Positions 1 to 6,922 are shown, counted from the first letter of the stretch. The stretch: 9,206 bases of DNA from CAVVDT01 sp964568825 (GCA_964568825.1 CAZMSA010000150.1:1-9206); one strand, 5' to 3'. Program-made: numbers and translations. The notes: generated from the sequence alone by a model not told the origin.

Positions 1-1315
1 GATGGCGATGTGCCGGCTGAACGTACCGTCGATTTTTATCTACGGCGGGTCGATCCTGCCCGGTACCTTCAAGGGCAAGGACGTGACGGTGGTCGACGTT
101 TTCGAGGCGGTGGGACTGCATTCGGTCGGCAAGATGAGCGATGAGGACCTGCAGACGCTGGAAGAAGTCGCCTGTCCTTCGGCGGGGGCCTGCGGCGGCC
201 AGTTCACCGCCAACACCATGGCGATGGTCTCCGAGGCGATCGGCCTGGCGCTGCCCTATTCGGCCGGCGCGCCGGCGCCTTATGAACTGCGCGACCGCTT
301 CGCCATGGCATCGGGCGAGATGGTCATGCAACTTTTGGCGCGCAACATCCGCCCGCGCGACATCGTCACCCGCAAGGCGCTGGAGAATGCCGCCGTCGTG
401 GTTGCCGCCTCGGGCGGCTCGACCAACGGGGGCTTGCACCTGCCGGCGATCGCGCATGAATGCGGTATCGAATTCGACCTCTTCGACGTGGCCGAAATCT
501 TCAAGCGCACCCCCTATATCGCCGACCTCAAGCCGGGCGGGCGCTATGTCGCCAAGGACCTGTTCGAGGCCGGCGGCATTCCCATGCTGATGAAGACGCT
601 GCTCGACAACGGCTACCTGCACGGCGACTGCATGACGGTCACCGGCCGCACCATCGCCGAAAACCTGGCAGGCGTGAAATGGAACGCCGAGCAGGACGTG
701 GTGCGCCCGGCCAGCGACCCGATCTCGCCGACCGGCGGTGTCGTCGTCCTGAAGGGCAATCTCGCCACCGAAGGGGCCATCGTGAAGGTGGCGGGCATGA
801 AGGGCCTGAAATTTTCCGGCCCGGCGCGCTGCTTCGACAACGAGGAGGCCTGCTTCGAGGCGGTCTCCAAGCGCCAGTACAAAGAAGGCGACGTGCTGGT
901 CATCCGCTACGAGGGACCGCGCGGCGGGCCCGGCATGCGCGAGATGCTGTCGACCACGGCCGCCATCTACGGCCAGGGCATGGGCGACAAGGTGGCGCTG
1001 ATCACCGACGGGCGGTTTTCCGGCGGCACCCGCGGCTTCTGCGTCGGCCACGTGGGCCCCGAGGCCGCCGTGGGCGGGCCGATCGGGCTGCTCAAGAACG
1101 GCGACATCATCACCCTCGATGCGGTCGAAGGCATCATGTCGGTGGATTTGAGCGAGGCCGAGCTGGCGCGCCGCGCCAAGGACTGGAAGCCCCGCGACAA
1201 CGGCTATGGTTCGGGTTGCCTGTGGAAATATGCGCAAACGGTAGGGCCGGCCCGCAAGGGCGCGGTCACTCATCCTGGTGGAGTGGCAGAAGGTGTTTGT
1301 TACGCGGATATCTAG
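1..1315 (+). CDS. ilvD: Dihydroxy-acid dehydratase, 5' end missing
   Basis: This is the C-terminal 437 or so residues of dihydroxy-acid dehydratase, which dehydrates 2,3-dihydroxy-isovalerate and 2,3-dihydroxy-3-methylvalerate to the 2-keto acids in valine, leucine and isoleucine synthesis. Family motifs seen, numbered from the ATG at base 2: the Fe-S cysteine motif CPSAGACGG (residues 58-66), ASGGSTN, IRYEGPRGGPGM, the DGRFSGGT loop and the C-terminal HPGG...YADI ending. The CPSAGACGG form resembles the roughly 570-residue branch of the family more than the E. coli form (CPTCGSCSG). The ATG at base 2 is internal, because the sequence aligns to the family about 130 residues in. The CDK..PG cluster motif that should precede it lies outside the window. 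The reading frame is intact to a TAG at 1313-1315. The next gene overlaps or abuts this end on the same strand. Confidence 0.97.
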   Translation, partial: MAMCRLNVPSIFIYGGSILPGTFKGKDVTVVDVFEAVGLHSVGKMSDEDLQTLEEVACPSAGACGGQFTANTMAMVSEAIGLALPYSAGAPAPYELRDRFAMASGEMVMQLLARNIRPRDIVTRKALENAAVVVAASGGSTNGGLHLPAIAHECGIEFDLFDVAEIFKRTPYIADLKPGGRYVAKDLFEAGGIPMLMKTLLDNGYLHGDCMTVTGRTIAENLAGVKWNAEQDVVRPASDPISPTGGVVVLKGNLATEGAIVKVAGMKGLKFSGPARCFDNEEACFEAVSKRQYKEGDVLVIRYEGPRGGPGMREMLSTTAAIYGQGMGDKVALITDGRFSGGTRGFCVGHVGPEAAVGGPIGLLKNGDIITLDAVEGIMSVDLSEAELARRAKDWKPRDNGYGSGCLWKYAQTVGPARKGAVTHPGGVAEGVCYADI

Positions 1316-2201
1316 AGTGCGCACCGTGCTGGGCTGGTGCCTGATGGTCGGGCTCGCGGGCGCGTCGACAGTGGGCGCGACGGCGGCGGATGATTCGACC
1401 TTCCTGAGCCAGTTTCATTCATTCGTGCCGGCCAAGCCGATGGTGGAACTGGTGCCGTCGCCCAGCGATGACTCGCCCAGTGAACTGGCCATGCACAAGG
1501 GCCTGATCGCCTATCGCAGCCGCGGCTATGCGGAAGCGGCGGGGTATTTCGAAAAGGCCATCAAGGGCGGCGAGCCGCTGGCGGCGTGGTATCTCGGCGA
1601 GATGTATCGCCTGGGTCTGGGCGTGCACCTCAATGCGGCTACCGCCATCAAGTTCTATCAGCAGGTGGCGAGGCTCTACGATCCCAATGAATCGCGGCCG
1701 CAGGTGCTGTCGTTGTGCGTCGACGCGGTGGCCCGGCTCGGCGATTATTATCGCGACGGCGCCACCGGGGTGCTGGCGGCCGATCCGATGCGCGCCTATC
1801 AGCTTTATTCGCTGGCCGCCATCCACGGCCATCCCGGCGCCCAATACGGGCTGGCCACCATGTACCTCAAGGGCCTCGGCCTCAATCGCAATCCCGCGCA
1901 AGGCATCAAGTGGCTGAAACTGTCCGCCAGCAAGCGCTACGTGCCGGCCCAGATGCTGCTCGGCGAACTCTACTGGAACGGCAAGATCGTGCCCCAGGAC
2001 AAGGCCCGGGCGATCATGTGGTATACGCTTGCCGAGCAGACCGCGCATCCCGACACCCAGGCCAAGGTGATCGCCCGGCTGCAATCCCTGGTGAGCCAGG
2101 CCAGCGCGTCTGAACGCCAGGCCGGCCTGGCGAGAGCCGCCAGGTGGACCCGCCGCAACGGCTTTGCCCCCGACACGCCGGTGCCAGCCGACGCCAACTA
2201 G
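1293..2201 (+). CDS. exoR: Exported Sel1-repeat protein, ExoR-like
   Basis: From the GTG at 1293 this gives 302 residues. The N-terminus is basic (FVTRISRVR), followed by a hydrophobic core (about 11-28) and an A-x-A-type site near residues 29-33, which indicates export to the periplasm. The remainder is alpha-solenoid: Sel1/TPR-like units at about 66-94, 95-130, 143-180, 181-216 and 217-252, with typical cores such as AWYLGEMYRLGLGV, AQYGLATMYLKGLG and AQMLLGELYWNG. The order and spacing of units, including the long insert in the second (DPNESRP) and the MWYTLA helix, fit my memory of rhizobial ExoR. That protein holds the ExoS/ChvG sensor kinase inactive and so represses succinoglycan and promotes motility genes. 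ExoR is about 268 residues, so this one has a longer N-terminal linker and C-terminal tail. Start choice: GGTGGAG at 1277-1283 lies 9 bases before GTG 1293. GTG 1278 and GTG 1317 are alternatives, and 1317 also leaves a usable signal peptide. Export and Sel1 repeats are clear; orthology to ExoR is inferred. Confidence 0.78.
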   Translation: MFVTRISRVRTVLGWCLMVGLAGASTVGATAADDSTFLSQFHSFVPAKPMVELVPSPSDDSPSELAMHKGLIAYRSRGYAEAAGYFEKAIKGGEPLAAWYLGEMYRLGLGVHLNAATAIKFYQQVARLYDPNESRPQVLSLCVDAVARLGDYYRDGATGVLAADPMRAYQLYSLAAIHGHPGAQYGLATMYLKGLGLNRNPAQGIKWLKLSASKRYVPAQMLLGELYWNGKIVPQDKARAIMWYTLAEQTAHPDTQAKVIARLQSLVSQASASERQAGLARAARWTRRNGFAPDTPVPADAN

Positions 2202-2223
2202 GGCGACGCTGCGACAACGGCAA

Positions 2224-2249
2224 CCGGCCGGAATTTTGCATCCGGCCGG
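2224..2249. terminator. GC-rich hairpin between convergent genes
   Basis: CCGGCCGGA at 2224-2232 and TCCGGCCGG at 2241-2249 form a perfect 9-bp stem around an 8-base A/T-rich loop. It lies in the 78-base gap between the stop of the ExoR-like gene (2201) and the stop of the convergent GFA gene (2280). A symmetrical stem here could serve both transcripts. No T-run follows on either side, so it is not a textbook intrinsic terminator. It could equally be an RNA-stabilising 3' end or a REP-like element. Confidence 0.45.
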
Positions 2250-2279
2250 CGGGTGCCGGAGGGTCGCCGGTGGCTTCGG

Positions 2280-2708
2280 TTATTCCGGAACCGCTTCGCC
2301 CGATCCGCCCAGTTCGGCGGGAAAATCCTTCAGCTTGGGCAGGCCGTCCTTGATGGGCAGGACGGTCTCGGCATAGTTCACATGCACGCCCGGCTTGAAG
2401 TCGACACTGGGCAGGACGGCGGCATAGATGTCGATCAGCCCGAAGGTGGGGTGGTTGGTCATCACGTGACCGCCGCACTTTTTACAGAACTTGCGCTCGC
2501 TGGTGGGGTTCTTGGCGAAGGTCGCGAGGAATTCCGCGCCCTTGGTCACCTTGACGCTGTCGGGCGTCCACAGGGTGAAGGCATTCACCGGGCCGGCGGA
2601 CCAGTGGCGGCAGGAGGCGCAGTGACAGTAGCCCATGGCGGCCGGCTCGCCGCTGGCCTCGACCTCGACAGCGCCGCAGAAACATTGACCCTTGTGGGTG
2701 TCAGGCAT
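2280..2708 (-). CDS. GFA/CENP-V-family zinc-binding protein
   Basis: A 142-residue cytosolic protein of the GFA (glutathione-dependent formaldehyde-activating enzyme-like) superfamily, also called CENP-V/GFA. All zinc-ligand clusters are present in the family order: C9-x-C11 in GQCFCGAVE, C28-x-C30-x-x-C33 in YCHCASCRHW, and C75-x-x-C78 in FCKKCGGH. The length is normal and complete. The start is the ATG at 2706-2708, preceded on its strand by AAGGAG with 7 bases of spacing. The founding member, Gfa of Paracoccus denitrificans, binds glutathione and was proposed to speed S-hydroxymethylglutathione formation. Most homologues have no proven activity, so a formaldehyde role here is only a family label. 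It is transcribed toward the ExoR-like gene and away from the MFS gene, apparently as a single gene. Confidence 0.92.
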   Translation of the reverse strand: MPDTHKGQCFCGAVEVEASGEPAAMGYCHCASCRHWSAGPVNAFTLWTPDSVKVTKGAEFLATFAKNPTSERKFCKKCGGHVMTNHPTFGLIDIYAAVLPSVDFKPGVHVNYAETVLPIKDGLPKLKDFPAELGGSGEAVPE

Positions 2709-2733
2709 GTTTTCACTCCTTGGGTGATGCAGT

Positions 2734-2746
2734 TGACGTCACGTGA
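2734..2746. promoter_or_regulatory. Two overlapping palindromes in a divergent gap
   Basis: TGACGTCA at 2734-2741 and TCACGTGA at 2739-2746 are each perfect 8-bp palindromes and share three bases. They lie 26 bases upstream of the GFA start codon, within the gap between the divergent GFA and MFS genes. That is a normal place for an operator of the GFA gene or of both genes. No second copy is seen in the gap and I do not recognise a known regulator for this sequence, so its function is inferred from symmetry and position only. Confidence 0.3.
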
Positions 2747-2878
2747 ATACGCTACTCCAGTAACACATTCCGGCGATCGGCAAAGCGGTTGCATGCCGGC
2801 TGCCGGTTATGCGCTGCAAGGCGCCGCTTGGCGGGCGGGCGTCAGGGCGCGGTCCATGCTAGTGAACTGTTGGACAAA

Positions 2879-2926
2879 ATGAAGGCTGGGGCAATGCCTT
2901 TGGCCGGTCGGGGCAACGGGACTTGA
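2879..2926 (+). other. 15-codon upstream ORF overlapping MFS start
   Basis: A short frame, MKAGAMPLAGRGNGT, begins at the ATG at 2879 and ends in a TGA at 2924-2926 that overlaps the TTG start of the transporter (TTGA). An internal ATG at 2894 has GAAGG (2881-2885) 8 bases upstream. The stop-start overlap could couple translation of the leader to the TTG-started transporter. The peptide itself has no recognisable domain. It may be chance, since a short open frame is easy to find in GC-rich DNA. Confidence 0.3.
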
Positions 2927-4113
2927 GAAACATTCATCTGCCCGCCGTGCTGGGCGCCGTCACCGAGCGCCGCCAGCGCGGCTTCGTGGCGCTGTTTGCG
3001 CTGGAGGCGGCGTGCCGGGCGCTGGTCATGACGGTGGTCCCTCTGAGGGCCTACGCGCTGGTCGCCGATGCCCAGATCGTCAGCCTGATCTATGTCGGGG
3101 TGACGATTTTGGGGCTCATGGTGAGCCTTACCGCGCCTATGCTCATGCACGTGGTCAGGCGGCGCGGCATGATGAGCCTCGGCGGGCTGCTGTATGTGTC
3201 GACGGCGGTGCTGTTCGCCACCGATACGGTGTGGTCGGTGATCGCCGGGCTGGCGGCCCAGACGGCGGCCACCACCATCCTCGAGGTGACCATCAACCTC
3301 TACCTGCTCGACCATGTGCCGCGCCGCCAGTTGAGCAGCTTCGAGCCCCGGCGCATGCTGTTTTCCGGCATGGTGTTCATCGTCGGCCCGTGGCTCGGGG
3401 TGTATCTCAACCAATCGGTGAAGGAAAACCTGACGTTTGCGCTGGTGGCGCTGACGGCGCTGGGCTTCATCGGCGTCTTCTGGCTGTTGCGGCTGACCGA
3501 GAACCCGGCGGTTACGAGCCCGCTCAAGGCCGCGCCGCGGCCGGTGCGCTACCTGCCGCGCTTTGCCCGCCAGCCGCGGCTGATGCTGGCCTGGGTGCTG
3601 GCGGTGGGACGCAACGGCTGGTGGGTGATGTTCTTCATCTATGCGCCGATCTACGTGACGCAGGCCGGCTATTCCGAGCAGGTGAGCGGCGCGCTGGTGT
3701 CGCTGGGGGTCCTGCCGATGGTGATGGTGCGCTACTGGGGCCGGCTCGGGCAGCGCATCGGCATCCGCCGCCTGCTCAACCGGGGCTACGCCATGGAAGG
3801 CGCGCTGACGGTTGCGGCCGGCCTGATGGCCGGGCTGCCGGCGGCGGCCATGGTGCTGTTGTGGTCGGCGGCGTTCATGGGAACAGTGATCGATTCGGCC
3901 GGCAACACGCCGTTTCTACGGTCGGTGCATCCGCATGAACGGCCCGAGATGATGTCGGTGTTCGCCACTTACCGGCACGGGGCGAGCCTTGCGATACCGG
4001 CGCTGTTCGCGGCCATCCTGACATTCGCGCCGCTGAACTTCGTCTTCATCGCCGGCGGCACGGTGAGTCTTTCGATGGCATGGCTGGCGCGCAAGCTGCC
4101 GAAACGGTTCTAG
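2923..4113 (+). CDS. MFS transporter, substrate unknown
   Basis: A 396-residue integral membrane protein with about 12 hydrophobic helices in two halves, matching the major facilitator superfamily in size and layout. The loop after helix 2 is basic (MHVVRRRG, about 75-82). The equivalent loop in the second half, WGRLGQRIGIRR (about 272-283), is a good motif-A-like sequence. A charged central linker (about 195-220, rich in R, K and P) separates the halves. Nothing points to a substrate. The best start is the TTG at 2923: the frame is closed upstream by a TGA at 2863-2865 and has no ATG or GTG between. The next in-frame option, the GTG at codon 9, would still keep helix 1. It is transcribed away from the GFA gene. 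The following small gene on the same strand starts 94 bases downstream and may be separate. Confidence 0.9.
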   Translation: MRNIHLPAVLGAVTERRQRGFVALFALEAACRALVMTVVPLRAYALVADAQIVSLIYVGVTILGLMVSLTAPMLMHVVRRRGMMSLGGLLYVSTAVLFATDTVWSVIAGLAAQTAATTILEVTINLYLLDHVPRRQLSSFEPRRMLFSGMVFIVGPWLGVYLNQSVKENLTFALVALTALGFIGVFWLLRLTENPAVTSPLKAAPRPVRYLPRFARQPRLMLAWVLAVGRNGWWVMFFIYAPIYVTQAGYSEQVSGALVSLGVLPMVMVRYWGRLGQRIGIRRLLNRGYAMEGALTVAAGLMAGLPAAAMVLLWSAAFMGTVIDSAGNTPFLRSVHPHERPEMMSVFATYRHGASLAIPALFAAILTFAPLNFVFIAGGTVSLSMAWLARKLPKRF

Positions 4114-4119
4114 GGCTTC

Positions 4120-4139
4120 TGCCCATAGGGCAATTTGTT
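4120..4139 (+). terminator. Weak hairpin with T-rich tail after MFS gene
   Basis: TGCCC (4120-4124) pairs with GGGCA (4128-4132) around a 3-base loop and is followed by ATTTGTT. It begins 7 bases after the transporter stop codon. The stem is only 5 bp and the T-tract is interrupted, so termination would be partial at best. Confidence 0.3.
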
Positions 4140-4206
4140 GGCCTCAGCGGTCGTCTTGCCGGCCTCGTTCCTGTATGCTCGGCCAAAAGCATGGAGGAGG
4201 TGCAAC

Positions 4207-4458
4207 ATGGCCAAGGCCGCCAAGCGATTTGTGGACGAGTGGGTTTCGAAAAATGTCGATGTGGCGAACGATGAAGGAAAGCGCCACGCGCTGACGCTTG
4301 CATGCCTGGCGGCGGCCGACAAGGCAGGCATCGCTCGCGCCGCCATCGAGGAAGAGTGCGGCGATCTCAACGCCTATATCGGCGATGCCATCGCCCGGGC
4401 GAACAAGGATGCGGCCGACCGCCTTGTCGGCCGGATGCGGGAAGACCCATCGGCCTAA
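4207..4458 (+). CDS. Small DUF768-like protein of unknown function
   Basis: An 83-residue soluble protein with no signal peptide or membrane segment. Its start is set by a very strong ribosome binding site, GGAGGAGG at 4193-4200, six bases before the ATG at 4207. The sequence reads as three helices: FVDEWVSKNVDV near the start, an Ala-rich middle (about 27-43), and IEEECGDLNAYIGDAIARA (about 47-65) with one cysteine at 51. The opening F-x-x-x-W-V/I-x-x-N-V pattern and the later IEEE-x-G...AI block resemble short Rhizobiales proteins grouped as DUF768. That assignment is from memory and tentative. No function is known to me. The stop codon TAA (4456-4458) overlaps the stop of convergent xthA. 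Confidence 0.65.
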   Translation: MAKAAKRFVDEWVSKNVDVANDEGKRHALTLACLAAADKAGIARAAIEEECGDLNAYIGDAIARANKDAADRLVGRMREDPSA

Positions 4459-5237
4459 ACAGCTATCTCGACCACCACCGGCACGTGGTCTGAGGGCTTT
4501 TCCCAGGCGCGGACGTGGGTGTCGATGCGGGCGGAGCGAAAAAGGTCGGCGGCTTGCGGGCTCATCAGGATGTGGTCGATGCGGATGCCGTTGTTCTTTG
4601 GCCAGGCGCCAGCCTGATAGTCCCAGAAGGTATAGACGCCGTCTTGCGGCAGCGACTGACGCACCGCGTCGGTGAGGCCGAGATTGGCGAGTGCGTGGTA
4701 GCGGGCGCGGGTTTGCGGCAGGAACAGGGCATCGTGGGTCCAGTTCTCGGGATGCCGGGCATCGCGCGGCTCGGGGATGACGTTGAAATCGCCACACAGA
4801 AAGAACGGCTCCTCCAGCGCCAGAAGGTCGCGGGTATGGGCATTGAGGCGGTCCATCCAGGCGAGCTTGTAAGGATACTTGTCACTGTCGGGCGGATTGC
4901 CGTTGGGGAGATAGATGGCGGCGACCCTCAGCGTCCGGCCGCCGGCTGAAACGACGGCTTCCATGTAGCGGGCCTGTTCGTCGTCATCGTCGCCGGGCAG
5001 GCGGCGGATCACTTCATCGAAAGGTGCTTTGGAGAGGATCGCCACGCCGTTGAAGCCTTTCTGGCCGTGGGTGGCGACGTTGTAGCCGATATCCTCGATG
5101 GGGCCTGAGGGAAAGCCTTCGTCCTGTGACTTGATCTCCTGCAGGCAGCAGACATCCGGCGATGCCTCCTTCAGCCAGGCAACGAGGTTATCGATCCTTG
5201 CCTTGATGCCGTTGATGTTCCAGGTGGCGATGAGCAT
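4455..5237 (-). CDS. xthA: Exodeoxyribonuclease III (AP endonuclease)
   Basis: A 260-residue, full-length exonuclease III of the endonuclease/exonuclease/phosphatase fold. It cleaves DNA 5' to abasic sites in base excision repair and removes 3' blocking groups or nucleotides from duplex DNA, using Mg2+. Active-site residues are all in place: N7 (TWNINGI), E34 (LQEIKS), Y109 (IYLPNGNP), D150 and N152 (GDFNVIP), D221 (RIDHIL) and the catalytic pair D250-H251 (SDHVPV). The ATG start has AAGGG five bases upstream on its strand. The gene is 66 bases downstream of the MFS gene on the same strand and is probably the last gene of an erpA-MFS-xthA unit. Its TAG overlaps the stop of the convergent small gene by 4 bases. 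Confidence 0.96.
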   Translation of the reverse strand: MLIATWNINGIKARIDNLVAWLKEASPDVCCLQEIKSQDEGFPSGPIEDIGYNVATHGQKGFNGVAILSKAPFDEVIRRLPGDDDDEQARYMEAVVSAGGRTLRVAAIYLPNGNPPDSDKYPYKLAWMDRLNAHTRDLLALEEPFFLCGDFNVIPEPRDARHPENWTHDALFLPQTRARYHALANLGLTDAVRQSLPQDGVYTFWDYQAGAWPKNNGIRIDHILMSPQAADLFRSARIDTHVRAWEKPSDHVPVVVEIAV

Positions 5238-5303
5238 GGGGGCCCTTTTAAGGTTTGTTGCGGTGAGGCTGCCTTGACCTTAGACAGAAACAGGCCCGGC
5301 CGC

Positions 5304-6515
5304 CTAGCCTTTGGCGGGTGCTGCAATCCGGCTGCGCATGGCAATCAGGCCGATGAGCGCCAGGCCGGACAAGCCCGCGCCGGCGAGGAATGTCGCCTCT
5401 GGGCTGTAGGAATCCCACAAGGCGCCGGCCACCAGGCTTGCCGCCAGCACCGCCAGCCCACCCACCAGATTGAACATGCCGAACGCCGTGCCGCGCAATT
5501 CTGCCGGGGCGGTATCGGCCACCATGGCCGCCAGAAGGCCTTGCGTCAGACCCATGTGGAGGCCCCACAGCACCACCCCCACGGCCACGCCGGCAAGCCC
5601 TGTCGACAGGGCCAGCACCAGATCGGCGGCGACCAGCACGGCAAAGCCCGCTGCCAGGATGGCCTTGCGGTCCACCCGGTCGGACACGAGCCCGGCGGGG
5701 TAGGCGGCCGCCGCATAGACGACGTTCATCACCACCAGCACCGCCGGAGCCAGTGCCAGCGGCAGCCCGAGGCCTTGCGCCCGCAAGATGAGGAAGGCTT
5801 CCGAACAGCGCGCCAGGGTAAATACCCCGGCGATGGCGATCACCCACCAGCAGGCAGGCCCCAGGCGCACCAGTTCAGCCCGTGACAGCGGCGATTTCAC
5901 CTCGCGCAGGCCTTGCGGCCGGGCGGGCTCGCGCACCGCGAAGATGATCAACGCCAGGGACAGGAAACCCGGCACGACGGCCACCCAGAAGACGGTCGTG
6001 AAGTTGTCCACGGTCAGCCACATCAGGTAGATGGCGGCGAGCGGACCGGCAAAGGCGCCGATGGTGTCGAGCGACTGCCGCAGGCCGAAACTGGCGCCGC
6101 GCAGGTCGGGCGGGGCGATGTCGGCGATGAGGGCATCGCGCGGGGCACCGCGCAGACCCTTGCCGATGCGGTCGACGAAGCGGGCCGCAAACAGCCAGCC
6201 GATGGTAGGGGCGAGCGGAAATACCGGCTTGGTGACGGCCGCCAGTCCATAGCCAAAGGCGGCCAACAGCTTGCGCTTTCCCAGCCAGTCCGACAGGGCG
6301 CCGGAAAATATCTTCACGATGGAGGCGGTCGCCTCGGCGACCCCCTCAATGATGCCGACGGTGAGCATGGAAGCGCCCAGCACCGTCACCAGATAGACCG
6401 GTAAGAGGGCGTGGATCATCTCCGAGGAGACATCCATCAGCAAGGAGACGCAGCCCAGCGCCCAGATGCCTGGCGGTATGGCCTTGAGGCGGGAGGCGGG
6501 TGAGGTGCCGGTCAC
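5304..6515 (-). CDS. MFS transporter between erpA and xthA
   Basis: A 403-residue transporter of the major facilitator superfamily with about 12 predicted helices. Motif A is clear after helix 2 (SGALSDWLGKRK, about 71-82) and repeats in the second half (PAGLVSDRVDRK, about 273-284). Helix 1 contains SLLMDVSSEMI, and the first half has the block RFVDRIGKGLRGAPRDALIA (about 112-131). I recognise both as shared by a group of bacterial MFS proteins without an assigned substrate. The second half shares no obvious similarity with the other MFS protein in this window beyond superfamily features, so this does not look like a recent duplication. The GTG start at 6515 is 19 bases after the erpA stop and has no strong ribosome binding site, which suits translation coupled to the upstream gene. 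The substrate is unknown. Confidence 0.92.
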   Translation of the reverse strand: MTGTSPASRLKAIPPGIWALGCVSLLMDVSSEMIHALLPVYLVTVLGASMLTVGIIEGVAEATASIVKIFSGALSDWLGKRKLLAAFGYGLAAVTKPVFPLAPTIGWLFAARFVDRIGKGLRGAPRDALIADIAPPDLRGASFGLRQSLDTIGAFAGPLAAIYLMWLTVDNFTTVFWVAVVPGFLSLALIIFAVREPARPQGLREVKSPLSRAELVRLGPACWWVIAIAGVFTLARCSEAFLILRAQGLGLPLALAPAVLVVMNVVYAAAAYPAGLVSDRVDRKAILAAGFAVLVAADLVLALSTGLAGVAVGVVLWGLHMGLTQGLLAAMVADTAPAELRGTAFGMFNLVGGLAVLAASLVAGALWDSYSPEATFLAGAGLSGLALIGLIAMRSRIAAPAKG

Positions 6516-6534
6516 GTGAGCTGACCGGCGCGGG

Positions 6535-6867
6535 TCAGATGGAAAAGCTCGTGCCGCAGCCGCACGAGGAGGTGGCGTTGGGGTTGTTGATGGCGAACTG
6601 GGCGCCCATCAGGTCGTCGACGAAATCGATCTCGGCACCCAGCATGTACATGATGGAAGTGGAATCGATCACCACCCGGGCGCCGTCGCGCTCGATCACA
6701 TGATCGTCGCCGGCGGTTGCGTCTTCGAGCTCGAACTCGTACTGGAAACCCGAGCAACCGCCGCCGGAAACCGCTATCCTGAGCGCCTGCTTGTCGGGCT
6801 CGGTCTGAAGAATGTCGCGAATGCGCCCGGCGGCGCGTTCGGTCAGGGTGATCTTGCCGGTGGTCAT
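6535..6867 (-). CDS. erpA: ErpA-type iron-sulfur cluster insertion protein
   Basis: A 110-residue A-type carrier (HesB/IscA/SufA family) that accepts Fe-S clusters from the assembly scaffold and passes them to apoproteins in the cytosol. The three ligand cysteines are present: C38 in GGGCSGFQY, and C102 and C104 in the C-terminal SSCGCGTSFSI. The ending NPNATSSCGCGTSFSI follows the ErpA pattern rather than the IscA ending (CGCGESF). The ATG at 6865-6867 is preceded by AGGA six bases upstream on its strand. A run of ATGs eight to ten codons further out (MMMLNIPGPS) is possible but less well placed. It is the first gene of the minus-strand set that continues with an MFS gene and xthA, and it is divergent from dgt. 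Confidence 0.95.
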   Translation of the reverse strand: MTTGKITLTERAAGRIRDILQTEPDKQALRIAVSGGGCSGFQYEFELEDATAGDDHVIERDGARVVIDSTSIMYMLGAEIDFVDDLMGAQFAINNPNATSSCGCGTSFSI

Positions 6868-6892
6868 GGACGGTCCTGGAATGTTAAGCATC

Positions 6893-6901
6893 ATCATAGC
6901 A
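6893..6901 (-). promoter_or_regulatory. Extended -10 promoter for erpA
   Basis: On the minus strand these bases read TGCTATGAT, an extended -10 element (TGn plus TATGAT, five of six matches to TATAAT). It lies 25 bases upstream of the erpA ATG, which gives a short leader of roughly 18 bases. No good -35 is at the standard distance. A perfect TTGACA (plus-strand 6925-6930) is 26 bases away, too far to serve this -10, though it may mark an activator site or a second promoter. Confidence 0.45.
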
Positions 6902-6922
6902 CATGTTGGCGCCCGGCGGTTA

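Noticed and set aside
1419..2084. Minus-strand open frame of 221 codons inside the ExoR-like gene
   Set aside because: It is fully antisense to a gene with clear Sel1 repeats, has His/Gly/Arg-rich low-similarity composition and no RBS or domain.
2709..2922. Sigma-70 promoter with TTGACG at 2733-2738
   Set aside because: At 16-18 bases downstream there is no acceptable -10 sequence (TCCAGT at 17), so a promoter cannot be supported from this hexamer alone.
2923..6515. Two MFS genes as a recent duplication
   Set aside because: The proteins share fold-level features but differ in helix 1, the first-half signature blocks and linkers, so they are from different subfamilies.
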